A stretch of 64,000 bases of DNA from Bacillus sp. S/N-304-OC-R1 (GCF_019749375.1 NZ_JACWFE010000013.1:248001-312000), one strand, 5' to 3'; shown: positions 1 to 9,290, counted from the first letter of the stretch. Numbers and translations: made by a program. Notes: a model not told the origin generated them from the letters alone.

Positions 1-1086
1 TACATAATTGGGAAAGTCCAAAAGGATGAACGTTCTCCATTCGGCTTTGAATTACAGGTTACAGGAATCGAAGTTATTCATGCTGCAACAGATTATCCAA
101 TTACTCCAAAAGAACATGGTACAGAGTTCTTAATGGATAACCGTCATCTATGGCTGCGTTCTCGCCGTCAGCATGCTGTAATGAAAATCCGTAATGAGAT
201 TATTCGTGCTACTTATGAATTTTATAATGAGCAAGGCTTTGTGAAAATTGATCCGCCAATCCTAACAGGCAGTGCTCCTGAAGGAACATCAGAATTATTC
301 CATACGAAATATTTTGATGAAGATGCTTATCTTTCTCAAAGTGGACAATTATATATGGAAGCATCTGCAATGGCATTAGGAAAAGTATTCTCTTTTGGTC
401 CTACTTTCCGCGCGGAAAAATCAAAAACACGCCGTCATTTAATTGAATTTTGGATGATTGAACCTGAGATGGCTTTCTTTGAACATGAAGACAGCTTACA
501 GCTTCAAGAAAACTTTGTTTCGCACATCGTTCAGTCAGTATTAAAAAATTGCAAATTGGAACTGAATACGTTGGGCCGTGATACTTCTAAGCTAGAACAA
601 ATTAAGGCTCCTTTCCCGCGTATTACGTATGATGAAGCTATTAAGTTCTTGCATGAAAAAGGATTCACAGATGTACAATGGGGAGATGATTTCGGTGCTC
701 CACATGAGACAGCTATCGCTGAAAGCTATGATAAACCAGTTTTCATTACTCATTATCCAACATCGTTAAAGCCTTTCTACATGCAGCCTGATCCGAACCG
801 TTCAGATGTTGTTCTTTGTGCAGATTTGATTGCTCCAGAGGGCTACGGCGAAATCATTGGTGGTTCTGAACGTATTCATGATTACGATTTATTAAAACAG
901 CGCTTAGAAGAGCATAACTTAGACATGGATGCATACGGCTGGTATTTAGAGCTTCGCAAATATGGCTCTGTTCCTCACTCAGGATTCGGATTAGGTCTTG
1001 AAAGAACAGTAGCTTGGATTAGCGGAGTAGAACATGTTCGTGAAACAATCCCATTCCCACGTTTATTAAACAGACTTTATCCATAA
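1..1086 (+). CDS. asnS: Asparaginyl-tRNA synthetase, 3' part
   Basis: Class II aminoacyl-tRNA synthetase that charges tRNA-Asn in the cytosol. The reading frame is open from base 1, so the N-terminus (roughly 70 residues of a protein of about 430) lies outside the window; 361 residues are present. Visible class II features are motif 2 (the [12 protein letters not shown] stretch) and motif 3 near the C-terminus ([13 protein letters not shown]). The C-terminal [10 protein letters not shown] is typical of AsnRS/AspRS-type enzymes. It is followed by a terminator, so it is transcribed separately from dnaD. Assignment as AsnRS rather than AspRS rests on overall resemblance to Bacillus AsnS and on the dnaD-nth neighbourhood known from B. 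subtilis. Confidence 0.95.
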   Translation, partial: YIIGKVQKDERSPFGFELQVTGIEVIHAATDYPITPKEHGTEFLMDNRHLWLRSRRQHAVMKIRNEIIRATYEFYNEQGFVKIDPPILTGSAPEGTSELFHTKYFDEDAYLSQSGQLYMEASAMALGKVFSFGPTFRAEKSKTRRHLIEFWMIEPEMAFFEHEDSLQLQENFVSHIVQSVLKNCKLELNTLGRDTSKLEQIKAPFPRITYDEAIKFLHEKGFTDVQWGDDFGAPHETAIAESYDKPVFITHYPTSLKPFYMQPDPNRSDVVLCADLIAPEGYGEIIGGSERIHDYDLLKQRLEEHNLDMDAYGWYLELRKYGSVPHSGFGLGLERTVAWISGVEHVRETIPFPRLLNRLYP

Positions 1087-1104
1087 TGAAAATAATTCCA
1101 TGGA

Positions 1105-1132
1105 GGAATCGCCAATAAAGCGATTCCTTTTT
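1105..1132 (+). terminator. Rho-independent terminator after asnS
   Basis: GGAATCG at 1105-1111 pairs with CGATTCC at 1121-1127 around a 9-base loop and is followed by five T. It ends the asnS transcript. Confidence 0.85.
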
Positions 1133-1236
1133 CTATTTACCTTTATCTAAGCTTTATATTATTCAGCAAAGATAGCTAGTTATTTTTATTTAAAGCTGTT
1201 TTCTAAAGGATTGTTGCTTTTAACATTGGAGATGCA

Positions 1237-1370
1237 GAGTGGATTGGAGCGAAGGGCGCTTGACTCCTGTGGGTGATAGAGGAAAAGGCGAGACCCCACA
1301 GACGGAACGTCGAGGAGGCTCGACTTCCTCCCCACGGAAAGCAAGTGCCCGTAGCGGAAAGGAACGGTTC
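1237..1370 (+). repeat. Family A intergenic repeat, copy 1
   Basis: GC-rich element of about 134 bases in an AT-rich gap between asnS and dnaD (1087-1508). It is nearly identical to copy 3 at 20268-20401 and more distantly related to copy 2 at 10200-10332. Similar flanks extend the likeness to copy 3 on both sides (TTGCTTTT on the left near 1213; ACAGCC on the right near 1405). The block CTGTGGG (1267-1273) pairs with CCCACAG (1295-1301) and could also pair with the CCCCACGG block (1330-1337). Elements of this look are scattered in many Bacillaceae genomes; function is unknown. Reading frames crossing it on either strand are not genes. Confidence 0.85.
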
Positions 1371-1508
1371 AGTATTCATTACCAAAAACAACAAACTTTG
1401 CGAATACAGCCTTATTTAAAGTCAAGACAAATATGAAGGAAATGTTACCTGTTATTCTCCTTACTACAAAGAGAATGTTCATGATATACTGAAATGGAGG
1501 TGTGAGGA

Positions 1509-2219
1509 ATGTCGAAAACAAGTATGTTAAAGTGGCTCCAGGAAGGAAATATTACGATCCCTGGAGTTTTATTAACTCATTATAAAGAGATGAATTTGAA
1601 TGAGCAGGAGCTAGTGCTGCTTTTGCATGTTATTTCCTTTATCGAAAAAGGAAATTCATTTCCTACTCCAGTTGAAATCTCTTCCGGAATGACTATATCC
1701 GTATCAGAGTGTACCGCAATTTTAAGAAAATTAATTCAAAAAGGTTTGATTGAGATTAAAGAAACGTATTCCACAGAAGGAATTCGCCATGAACTATATA
1801 ATATGGATCCATTATGGGAAAAGCTTATCGAATTATTTTTAATGAAAGAAAAATATGAAGCATCAATGGTTACGCAGCAAACAGAAACCGATTTATACAC
1901 TTGCTTTGAGCAAGAATTCGGCCGGCCATTGTCTCCTTTTGAATGTGAAACATTGGCATTATGGATGGATGATGATCACCACGATCCTCATATTATTAAA
2001 GCTGCATTGAGGGAATCTGTTATGTCTGGCAAATTAAATTTTAGATATATTGACCGAATCCTTTTCGAGTGGAAGAAGAACGGAATTAAAACGATTGAAC
2101 AGGCGAAAAGCTACGGGAAGAAATTCAGACAAAACCAGCAGCCACAAAGAGCTGCTATAAATGATCGCAACGAACAAAAGGGGAAATCTATTCCTTTTTA
2201 TAACTGGTTAGAGCAATAA
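1509..2219 (+). CDS. dnaD: DNA replication initiation protein DnaD
   Basis: Primosomal protein that acts with DnaA, DnaB and DnaI to remodel DNA and load the replicative helicase at oriC and at restarting forks. The 236-residue length matches B. subtilis DnaD (about 232). The N-terminal half (about residues 1-115) looks like the winged-helix oligomerisation domain. The C-terminal half (about 130-205) has the DnaD/DnaB_2 domain with the family signature around ILFEWKKNGI, followed by a basic Gln-rich tail. ATG 1509 has GGAGG nearby upstream. The gene is directly followed by nth, probably in one operon dnaD-nth-ypoC, as in B. subtilis. Confidence 0.95.
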   Translation: MSKTSMLKWLQEGNITIPGVLLTHYKEMNLNEQELVLLLHVISFIEKGNSFPTPVEISSGMTISVSECTAILRKLIQKGLIEIKETYSTEGIRHELYNMDPLWEKLIELFLMKEKYEASMVTQQTETDLYTCFEQEFGRPLSPFECETLALWMDDDHHDPHIIKAALRESVMSGKLNFRYIDRILFEWKKNGIKTIEQAKSYGKKFRQNQQPQRAAINDRNEQKGKSIPFYNWLEQ

Positions 2220-2249
2220 TTGTAAATATATTTTAAGTGGTGAGTGAAG

Positions 2250-2912
2250 TTGTTGAATAATAGTCAAATTAGATACTGCCTTGATAAAATAGGAGAAATG
2301 TTTCCAGATGCGCATTGCGAACTAAATCATTCTAATCCATTTGAATTAGTTATTGCAGTAGCTTTATCTGCTCAATGCACAGATGTACTGGTAAACAAGG
2401 TAACTAAAAACTTATTTCAAAAGTATAAAACACCTGAAGACTATCTTAATGTTCCTTTAGAGGAGCTCCAAGGGGATATTAGGTCTATTGGATTATACAG
2501 AAATAAAGCGAATAATATTCAAAAACTATGTCGTATCCTTTTAGATGAATATAATGGAATGGTTCCCCAAGACCGAGATGAATTGACGAAGCTTCCCGGT
2601 GTTGGTAGAAAAACAGCAAATGTGGTCGTCTCAGTAGCATATGGCGTACCTGCGATAGCTGTTGATACCCATGTAGAGCGTGTAAGTAAAAGATTAGGAA
2701 TATGCCGCTGGAAAGATTCAGTACTCGAGGTTGAAAAAACGCTAATGAGGAAGGTTCCAATGGATGAGTGGTCTGTTACTCATCATCGATTAATTTTCTT
2801 TGGAAGATACCATTGTAAAGCACAAAATCCTCAGTGTGAAAATTGCCCATTGCTTGAACTATGCAGAGAAGGAAAAAAAAGAATGAAGGGGAAAAGAGGG
2901 AATGAAGAATAA
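2250..2912 (+). CDS. nth: Endonuclease III (DNA glycosylase/AP lyase)
   Basis: Base-excision-repair enzyme that removes oxidised pyrimidines and nicks the abasic site by beta-elimination. The helix-hairpin-helix reads LPGVGRKTANVV and includes the catalytic Lys; the catalytic Asp is in the VDTHVERVSKRLG stretch. The C-terminal Cys pattern C-x6-C-x2-C-x5-C binds a [4Fe-4S] cluster. A GTG at 2244 gives a slightly longer frame but overlaps the ribosome site (GGTGAG, 2239-2244). TTG 2250 is spaced correctly and aligns with the known B. subtilis start, so I chose it; TTG 2253 is also possible. The product is 220 residues. The 3' end overlaps ypoC by 11 bases. Confidence 0.94.
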   Translation: MLNNSQIRYCLDKIGEMFPDAHCELNHSNPFELVIAVALSAQCTDVLVNKVTKNLFQKYKTPEDYLNVPLEELQGDIRSIGLYRNKANNIQKLCRILLDEYNGMVPQDRDELTKLPGVGRKTANVVVSVAYGVPAIAVDTHVERVSKRLGICRWKDSVLEVEKTLMRKVPMDEWSVTHHRLIFFGRYHCKAQNPQCENCPLLELCREGKKRMKGKRGNEE

Positions 2913-3426
2913 TATGGAACTCATTATTCCTCAGCAACTCCATCATGCATTTTTCTTTTCTGACAATGAAAAAATGATGACAGATACGGAAGCTTTGAAG
3001 GAATTAAATACGTCCACCCCATTTCTTTATGAGGCAGCATTTTATTCGGGTATACAAGCATTAAAACCATGGGATATTCAAGAACAAAGCATTCCTGCTC
3101 TAATCAAAGAATGGCAAAATGTAAAAGCGAAGTTAGATTTACTCTTTGCTAAAAGGGAAGTTACTCAGGCAGTACCACTTATGAAAAAGGGAATAAGTCT
3201 ATTTCTTGAATTCATCTATTGGGCAAATGGTCTGCCTGTCATTCTCAAAAATGGGTCAGAAATAAATCAATTGGCCATTAAGCCTGTTAATATAACAGAT
3301 CGTCTAGATTTTATCATTCACAGACCTTCTTTATTTCATTCTTTTATTGTATTAGCTGAACTAATGACCGAGATGAATAAACATTACGAAAAGGCACTTG
3401 TATTAAAAAAAGCGTCTAAGCATTGA
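2902..3426 (+). CDS. ypoC: YpoC family protein, function unknown
   Basis: A 174-residue protein in the position of B. subtilis ypoC between nth and the convergent ponA. No catalytic motif or membrane segment is visible. It looks soluble and mainly helical, with hydrophobic stretches near residues 90-115 and 140-160. ATG 2902 lies inside the nth 3' end behind AGAGGG; a second ATG at 2914 is also possible. The coupling to nth suggests co-translation. The stop codon lies in the loop of the bidirectional terminator shared with ponA. Function is unknown; the name is by synteny and general resemblance. Confidence 0.8.
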   Translation: MKNNMELIIPQQLHHAFFFSDNEKMMTDTEALKELNTSTPFLYEAAFYSGIQALKPWDIQEQSIPALIKEWQNVKAKLDLLFAKREVTQAVPLMKKGISLFLEFIYWANGLPVILKNGSEINQLAIKPVNITDRLDFIIHRPSLFHSFIVLAELMTEMNKHYEKALVLKKASKH

Positions 3427-3445
3427 AGCTTAAGACGCTTTTTTT
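3412..3445. terminator. Bidirectional terminator between ypoC and ponA
   Basis: GCGTCTAAGC (3412-3421) pairs with GCTTAAGACGC (3428-3438, one bulged A), flanked by A-run upstream and T-run downstream. It serves both convergent genes and includes the ypoC stop codon. Confidence 0.85.
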
Positions 3446-3452
3446 GTATTCG

Positions 3453-6062
3453 TTATTGTCCGCCTGTATTAGGTGGTGTGACTACAGGGGGTACAACTGG
3501 GTTGGTATCTGTATGGTCACCATCGCCACTTTCACCGTCACCATTTCCTTGACCATCACCTTGACCTTGGCCGTTGCCATTGCCATTGCCTTGTCCGTTT
3601 CCTTGTCCATTCCCTTGACCATTGCCATTGCCTTGGCCAGGATTATTCCAATTTGAATTCCCATCTTCATTTCCCTGACCATTATCATTCCAATTTTCAT
3701 CATTGGATTGGGGTAATGGAATCTCGACTTTTACAACAACAGGGTCACTCTTCTGATCGTCTCTAATAGCAGTAACTGTAAAATGGTAGATGCCTCCTGG
3801 TACAGGATCAGCTAGTTTTAAACCTTTATCAGATGTGGATTGAAGAATCTGACTAGAACCATCATCTAACGAAGCAGATACTTCAAATTTAACATCTTTT
3901 GTGTCTTCTGGATAATCCCACGTTAAAAGAATTTGATTAGCAGCTGCATCATATGCCGCATTTAGATTGGAAGGTGCTGCAAGTTTATCAAACTTCTCGG
4001 ACACTTCTGTCGGAGCATTTCCTTTTATCGCATATTCATAAATAATTTGGTCTTTAGGTGTAAATTCTCCTGCTCGTTTTGCTGGAATAGATCCCTTTTC
4101 AATAGCAACTTTTTCAACACTGCTTGGTACCGTGAAATCAGGTGTGTCCTTTCCTTGCGAAACATGCTCCATTAGATTTTTGAAAAGCAGCTGAGCTAAT
4201 TTTTGATCTTTAGGAGCAATTGAGTTTCGCCTATCCTTGTATCCAGTCCAAACAGAAGCTGTATAGTTTGTTGTATAACCAGTAAACCAAGCATCAGGAA
4301 TCCCGCCATTCTGGATTTGCCAGTCTTGGATTTCCTTAGGAGTATAGTTAGTTGTCCCTGTCTTACCAACAACATGAAGGCTTGGAACATTAGCTAACTT
4401 TCCAGTTCCATAAGAATCTTTAACGACACTTTTTAGCATGTCTGTAATCATAAATGCTGTATAATCCTTCATTACTGGCTTAGAGTCAGGAGTAACATCA
4501 ATTTTGGAACCATCACGCATTTCAATTGCTGTTATGGAGTGAGGTTCAGTATAGATGCCATTATTTCCAAAAGCACTATAAGCCCCAGCCATTTGAAGTG
4601 GCGAAACCTCATAAGCACCAATTGAATAGGATTCTAATACATCATTCATATTGAAACCTAAGCTGTTCGCAAATTCTTTAGCTTTTTCAGGTCCTACAGC
4701 TTGTAATGCTTGTAAGGCAGGAATATTTCTTGACCGGGCTAATGCTTCACGCATGGACATAGGTCCCATATGCTTGCGGTCCCAGTTATTAATTTTAGCT
4801 CCATTTGAATAAGTGTATGGCTTATCATCAAGAGTATAATAGGTACCCCATTTTAAATTCTCAATAGCAGGACCATAGTCCATAATTGGCTTAAAAGTTG
4901 AGCCAGCCTGTCTTCTTGTATCTTGGGCAAAATTAAAGCCCCGTTTTACTTTAAGATTTCTGCCGCCGCCAATAGCGCGAATTTCACCAGTCTTAGTATC
5001 AAGTAATGTAATCCCAGCTTGGAATTCTTCATCCGGGAATTGAATTACTTCATCTGTATTCAACATTTTCTCCACATAATCTTGTGCGTTTCGATCTAAT
5101 GTAGTATAAATGGTTAATCCATCAGATGAAATGTCAAAATCTGGATACTTTTTAGAAATCTCATCAATAACAATATCAACAAATGAATCATATGGAGCAT
5201 CATTTTGTACACGATCTTCTTCTTTTACAAGACTTGATTCTACAGGCACACTTTGTGCTTTTTCCATTTCCTCTTTTGATATAAATCCATGCTGATGCAT
5301 TAAGGATAATACGATATTGCGTCTTTTTTCAGCCCGATCCGGATGTTTAAATGGATTGTAATTTTCTGGGCTTTGTGGCATTCCGGCAAGCATTGCTGCT
5401 TCTGGAAGTGTCAGCTGATCAAGATCTTTGCCAAAATAAACATGAGACGCTGTTAACACCCCGTGACTGCGTTCTGACATCCAAATCTTGTTCACATACA
5501 TTTCGAAGATTTCTTGTTTCGTATATTTTCGTTCGAGCTGAAAAGCAAGCCATGCCTCCTGAGCTTTCCGGCTCAATGTTTTATCTTTATTAAGAAATGA
5601 GTTTTTTACAACCTGTTGGGTAATGGTACTTGCTCCTTCTGAACCGAAGCCATGTGTAAAGTTTGCCACTACAGCACCAGCCAAACGCTTAAAATCCATA
5701 CCATGGTGCTGGTAGAAACGAACATCCTCTGTTGCAAGGAATGCATCTTCAACTAATTTTGGGATGTCCTCATAATTTACATATTCTCTCCGCTCGGACC
5801 CAATCTCTGTAATAAGGTTGTTATCTTTATCTAATATTTTCGAAGGGATAGGATCCCTTAGCTGTTTTTCATCAAGTGGAGGTGCGTCCTTTACCATCAT
5901 AGCGAAGGTACCAGCTCCAACGAGAATGCCGACAATGCCAAGTGCAATCAAAGTTAGAAAAATTCGTTTAAACATGCTCTTTGGTGATTTCTTACTTTTT
6001 TTGCTAGGCTTTGAAGCTTGCTGCTTTCGGCGCTCCTCTCTTGATTGATATTTCTCTGCCAT
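3453..6062 (-). CDS. ponA: Class A penicillin-binding protein PBP1A/1B
   Basis: Bifunctional peptidoglycan synthase of 869 residues. A basic cytoplasmic tail (1-30) precedes one membrane anchor (about 31-55). The GT51 glycosyltransferase domain follows, with the catalytic Glu in TEDVRFYQHHG (E112). The transpeptidase domain shows SxxK at 388-391 (GSTFK), SRN at 444-446 and KTGT at 567-570. A fibronectin-type-III-like segment lies near 690-780. The tail (about 790-869) is an Asn/Gly/Gln repeat with a Pro-rich end, as in Bacillus PonA (about 914 residues) but with its own repeat composition. recU lies upstream on the same strand and is probably cotranscribed, as in B. subtilis. Confidence 0.96.
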   Translation of the reverse strand: MAEKYQSREERRKQQASKPSKKSKKSPKSMFKRIFLTLIALGIVGILVGAGTFAMMVKDAPPLDEKQLRDPIPSKILDKDNNLITEIGSERREYVNYEDIPKLVEDAFLATEDVRFYQHHGMDFKRLAGAVVANFTHGFGSEGASTITQQVVKNSFLNKDKTLSRKAQEAWLAFQLERKYTKQEIFEMYVNKIWMSERSHGVLTASHVYFGKDLDQLTLPEAAMLAGMPQSPENYNPFKHPDRAEKRRNIVLSLMHQHGFISKEEMEKAQSVPVESSLVKEEDRVQNDAPYDSFVDIVIDEISKKYPDFDISSDGLTIYTTLDRNAQDYVEKMLNTDEVIQFPDEEFQAGITLLDTKTGEIRAIGGGRNLKVKRGFNFAQDTRRQAGSTFKPIMDYGPAIENLKWGTYYTLDDKPYTYSNGAKINNWDRKHMGPMSMREALARSRNIPALQALQAVGPEKAKEFANSLGFNMNDVLESYSIGAYEVSPLQMAGAYSAFGNNGIYTEPHSITAIEMRDGSKIDVTPDSKPVMKDYTAFMITDMLKSVVKDSYGTGKLANVPSLHVVGKTGTTNYTPKEIQDWQIQNGGIPDAWFTGYTTNYTASVWTGYKDRRNSIAPKDQKLAQLLFKNLMEHVSQGKDTPDFTVPSSVEKVAIEKGSIPAKRAGEFTPKDQIIYEYAIKGNAPTEVSEKFDKLAAPSNLNAAYDAAANQILLTWDYPEDTKDVKFEVSASLDDGSSQILQSTSDKGLKLADPVPGGIYHFTVTAIRDDQKSDPVVVKVEIPLPQSNDENWNDNGQGNEDGNSNWNNPGQGNGNGQGNGQGNGQGNGNGNGQGQGDGQGNGDGESGDGDHTDTNPVVPPVVTPPNTGGQ

Positions 6063-6184
6063 ATATGTTCATCCTTTCTGATGAATAGAAGGTAAATTTT
6101 TATGTTCGTCATGCTGAAATCAGTGTTTCTTAAAGGATGACGGTAGGTAAACGATGTTCCATTAATAATTTTTTCTTAAACTAG

Positions 6185-6796
6185 TCATCCAAGGTTATAA
6201 AGATAATCGATTTTTTTAATATAGTCAATTCTCGGGTTAAATCCTAAAGGAATGTGGTAGCCATTCATTTCTATTTCTTCCTTCGTAATCGATTTTCTTC
6301 CGCCATCTTTCATTCGCTGCCAAAACATAAGCAAATGCTGAGCCTCAAGCAAATAAACCTCTTCTGTAGCTGAAAATCTTAATAGGACAAAACAAATCCC
6401 TTTCTGCTTAAGAATCGTTTCCATATGATTTATTTGGTGTTCGTGAAAATTTTTTAATGGAAATGAAGTAAGATTCTGTGTTTCCTTAGCTTCAAAATCG
6501 ATATATTTCCCTTTATAAACGCCGTTATAGTCAGTAGTCGAAGCCTGTTTAAAATAGGCCTCCTTAATGACGGCAGCACTCCTTTTCGGATAATCCACCT
6601 GGACAATTTGCACTGGAGTCGGCTTTTTATGAATGGATGCAATTCCATTTGCTAAATAAAATTCATTTGTCTCGTTTATATCTTCCTCCAAAGTCATACC
6701 ACGATTGCTGTAAGACCATTTCTTCTCATTATTAATTTTGCTCATTTCCCTTTGTACTGGTACATATTTCTTGCCGTTGGGGTAATGGAATTTCAT
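6185..6796 (-). CDS. recU: Holliday junction resolvase RecU
   Basis: Structure-specific endonuclease that cuts Holliday junctions during recombination and chromosome segregation. The protein has 203 residues. The restriction-endonuclease-like core is visible: [13 protein letters not shown] near the N-terminus, STTDYNG with the metal-binding Asp, and YIDFEAKET with the Glu and Lys of the active site. The frame extends to a GTG at 6805, but that codon sits in the ribosome site (AGGTGA). ATG 6796, five bases after it, is the better start. It lies upstream of ponA on the same strand and diverges from yppC. Confidence 0.95.
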   Translation of the reverse strand: MKFHYPNGKKYVPVQREMSKINNEKKWSYSNRGMTLEEDINETNEFYLANGIASIHKKPTPVQIVQVDYPKRSAAVIKEAYFKQASTTDYNGVYKGKYIDFEAKETQNLTSFPLKNFHEHQINHMETILKQKGICFVLLRFSATEEVYLLEAQHLLMFWQRMKDGGRKSITKEEIEMNGYHIPLGFNPRIDYIKKIDYLYNLG

Positions 6797-6912
6797 AAGT
6801 GTCACCTCACAAGCTATTACTTATCATAACAAATCTTCGTAATGTTTGGTTGAATAAAAAGCACCGATTTGCAAATGTTAAGCCATATGCTTTTTTTGGA
6901 GGCAGAATACAA

Positions 6913-7902
6913 ATGTTTTTTATGAAAAAAGAATCTTTAAACCACCTAAATATAGAAGAGCTGGAATTAATTCAAAAAATCAAACAATTAACAACTAAAT
7001 ATAATGCTGATAATATTTCTAGAACTAACGCCTACTTCCATTATTATAGACGGCACCCAGAAATTATTTGGTCATTTCTTGCAAGCATGGTATCACGAAA
7101 TGCAGGCTGGAATATGTGCGACCTGGAAGGAAAATGGTTTCCGCAAATAATAAACAAAAAACTACGGAAGAAACTATTTTTAACATATGAGCGTGCCAAT
7201 TGGCTCATTTTTCAAGATGCTTATCCACAGCTTTTGCTCTATCAATATTCGACGAAAAAGAATCGTCCAATGTTTCATTTATTAAGATATTTCCATGTTT
7301 CTTCGTTTATGGAAAAGGAATGGAATGTCTTTTGGGAACATAGACAAATAAAAAGGCTGATGATTTCACTAATCATAAATGAACAAAACATGATTGAGAA
7401 TCCGGTCATACACCACCCTGTTTACAAAAAGAAAGTCTTTCAAACACCACATTTCATCCTTCAAGATTGGTTTCATTACAGCTCTGTTTTGTTTCCTACA
7501 TGTGAAGGAGTGCTTTATGGAGCCAGTGTAAACGGCTTTAAATCGATAACGAAAAGGATTGATCTTGGCAAACGCCTTGCAGATATCTTATTTGATCAAG
7601 AGCTGTATCCTTCCTTTTATCATTTCGCAAAGAAAACTGTTCATACGGGTTCTAGATATGATTATGAATATTATTTTAAAAAAAGGCCACGAAGGACGAC
7701 ACCATTCCTACGCTGTACATACCCAATAATTAAACATCGTAGACATTATCAAGAAGATTGGTCAAAGAAAAAACGTTTGAAAAGAAAATGGCTAAGAGAG
7801 GAGGTAAAACATATTAACCCTTTTGATATTACAGAATGGTATTTGGATAAGCAGGCGCATATCCAACAGGTGATAACATTAATAAATATAGTGAAGGACT
7901 AA
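6913..7902 (+). CDS. yppC: YppC-like DUF2515 protein
   Basis: Uncharacterised 329-residue protein of the DUF2515 family, about the size of B. subtilis YppC (320). It is rich in aromatic, Arg and His residues and has a strongly basic C-terminal third (RHYQEDWSKKKRLKRKWLRE), with no obvious catalytic motif or signal peptide. The frame is open back to 6799, but GGAGG at 6898-6902 fixes the start at ATG 6913. It diverges from recU. No function should be assigned from sequence alone. Confidence 0.82.
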   Translation: MFFMKKESLNHLNIEELELIQKIKQLTTKYNADNISRTNAYFHYYRRHPEIIWSFLASMVSRNAGWNMCDLEGKWFPQIINKKLRKKLFLTYERANWLIFQDAYPQLLLYQYSTKKNRPMFHLLRYFHVSSFMEKEWNVFWEHRQIKRLMISLIINEQNMIENPVIHHPVYKKKVFQTPHFILQDWFHYSSVLFPTCEGVLYGASVNGFKSITKRIDLGKRLADILFDQELYPSFYHFAKKTVHTGSRYDYEYYFKKRPRRTTPFLRCTYPIIKHRRHYQEDWSKKKRLKRKWLREEVKHINPFDITEWYLDKQAHIQQVITLINIVKD

Positions 7903-7903
7903 A

Positions 7904-7942
7904 AAAGGAAACCTCCAAAAATTGGATGATTTCCTTTTTTTA
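7904..7942 (+). terminator. Terminator after yppC
   Basis: AAGGAAACCTCCAA pairs imperfectly with TTGGATGATTTCCTT, followed by a T-run. It also faces the convergent sspM. Confidence 0.7.
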
Positions 7943-7959
7943 TTTCCAAAACTCATTTA

Positions 7960-8067
7960 TTAAGTTGAAGGACGATCTGGACCTTCTAGTTTTTTATTGC
8001 CGTATCCAGTTTTTGTTTCTTCCTGCTTTTTTGACCCGTTCTTTGAATGTTTTTCATTTTTATTCAT
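7960..8067 (-). CDS. sspM: Small acid-soluble spore protein M
   Basis: A 35-residue, Lys-rich hydrophilic peptide ending in GPDRPST, closely like the GPNRPST end of B. subtilis SspM, and lying in the same ypp neighbourhood. Minor SASPs of this type are made in the forespore and packaged into the spore core. The start ATG (8067) has a strong GGAGG site seven bases upstream. Its mRNA start region contains a CACACTA stretch resembling the -10 of forespore promoters, but a convincing -35 was not found. The gene is easily missed because of its length. Confidence 0.85.
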   Translation of the reverse strand: MNKNEKHSKNGSKKQEETKTGYGNKKLEGPDRPST

Positions 8068-8282
8068 AATAGGCACCTCCGTTATTTAGTGTGTTCAGTA
8101 AAAAGTATTCCATACGATGGAAAATGTCGAAAGGCAAACCAGCTCATTAAAAAAATCTACTTACTTTGACGAATCTCTTCTAGTTTTGTCAACCGTGAAG
8201 GAATGGATAAATAGAGGGCGAATAGAGTACAGCACAGAAATAAAATCTTATGTATTTTACGATAAATAAGGAGGGCAAATAA

Positions 8283-8561
8283 ATGAAAAAGAATACGAAC
8301 GCAAAAGAGGAATTAGTCAATATGCTATCGGAAATTTATCAGCAGCTTGAGGAATTAGAAAATGTTCTTGATTCTAACTTTTCTAGTATTCGTAATCATT
8401 GGCAAGATCAATATACAGATCAATTATCAGTGTGTGATAGTAAGTTGGATCTGCTCGAGAGGGAGACTATGCGTCAGGTAAACGGAAATAAACCAGCGGA
8501 TAAGGAAACCTTTCAGCGTTCACCAGGCATTAAGCTTGAACTCGGATATAAATTACACTAA
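8283..8561 (+). CDS. Small hypothetical protein (ypp cluster)
   Basis: A 92-residue acidic soluble protein with an N-terminal helix rich in Leu/Glu (about 8-35) and the stretch IRNHWQDQY around residues 37-45. The C-terminus ends in GYKLH. There is a strong ribosome site (AAGGAGGG) before ATG 8283. It occupies the position of yppD between sspM/yppC and yppE, but I cannot confirm homology by memory. It is probably a small cytoplasmic protein of unknown role. Confidence 0.65.
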   Translation: MKKNTNAKEELVNMLSEIYQQLEELENVLDSNFSSIRNHWQDQYTDQLSVCDSKLDLLERETMRQVNGNKPADKETFQRSPGIKLELGYKLH

Positions 8562-8642
8562 AATAAGGTCGATGATTAGTAGCTGGATACATTAGCTACT
8601 TTTATTTTTGCTAACATATAGCAACATGGAGCTGAAGAGCGA

Positions 8643-9029
8643 ATGATTGATCAAAATGAGCTTATCTCATTGACGAATACATTATTAAATTATATTTCTG
8701 CGATGTCTGAACGATATGCAATGGCAAGAGAATCTGGAAAATCTGGTGACTTTTATGCAGAGGTTAAACCATTTGCAGATGAAGTGAAACAAATAAATGA
8801 TGTGTGGAAGAGTAAAGCAGCAGATTGGATTGCAATTAATCGACCAAAAAACTTGTATATTCAACAGATTGAATCTACACATGAGCATATAGGAACAATA
8901 TCTGTTCAGGCTTTTTTTCCTGAAACAAGCAAGACTAGGTTTATTAATCTTATTACATCCTCTATATACGTGCTAAATCAACTTCTTGAGGCATTAAAAG
9001 AAAAAATGAGCCCTCCCAGCTTACAATGA
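8643..9029 (+). CDS. yppE: YppE family protein (DUF1798)
   Basis: A 128-residue helical protein like B. subtilis YppE (about 123 residues), a DUF1798 four-helix-bundle protein of known structure but unknown function. No catalytic residues are evident. The segment KSGDFYAEVKPFADEVK and the hydrophobic C-terminal helix (INLITSSIYVLNQLLEALK) fit a helix bundle. ATG 8643 follows GAGC/GAAG, a weak ribosome site. Its 3' end is overlapped by the terminator of the convergent yppF. Confidence 0.82.
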   Translation: MIDQNELISLTNTLLNYISAMSERYAMARESGKSGDFYAEVKPFADEVKQINDVWKSKAADWIAINRPKNLYIQQIESTHEHIGTISVQAFFPETSKTRFINLITSSIYVLNQLLEALKEKMSPPSLQ

Positions 9030-9043
9030 GAGACGAGAGGGCT
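9001..9043 (-). terminator. Terminator downstream of yppF
   Basis: On the minus strand AGCCCTC (9037-9043) pairs with GAGGGCT (9009-9015), followed by CATTTTTTC. It overlaps the last codons of yppE on the other strand. Confidence 0.55.
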
Positions 9044-9098
9044 GCTTATTAAAAATGTATCCAATAACTTGTACAGCATTTTTTATAAAATCTTTAGT

Positions 9099-9290
9099 CT
9101 ATGTGCTTTTAAGGAAATCTGGAACCTCTGCTCCTTGAGCTTCTAGTTCACGAACAAGCTTACGATAATCGGTAATACAAATATCGTTATGAATATAAGC
9201 CTTCTTCGTAAAATCAAGTAATTCGTTTACATTTTCAGGACTATAATTCCGCATTTGAAGAAATTTCATTGTAAGTTCGTGAACATTCAT
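9099..9290 (-). CDS. yppF: YppF family protein
   Basis: A 63-residue soluble protein in the place and of the size of B. subtilis YppF (about 62). It contains DYRKLVRELEAQGA in its C-terminal half and appears helical. The start ATG has GGGAGGG eight bases upstream on the minus strand. Function is unknown. It lies between the convergent yppE and the divergent yppG. Confidence 0.8.
   Translation of the reverse strand: MNVHELTMKFLQMRNYSPENVNELLDFTKKAYIHNDICITDYRKLVRELEAQGAEVPDFLKST

Noticed and set aside
1203-1436. Open frames on both strands (63 and 65 codons) between asnS and dnaD
   Set aside because: They run across the GC-rich family A repeat, have no ribosome site and recur with the repeat at 20.3 kb.
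3482-3703. Met/Ala/Lys-rich frame overlapping the ponA tail
   Set aside because: Frame-shifted reading of the Asn/Gly repeat codons in ponA.
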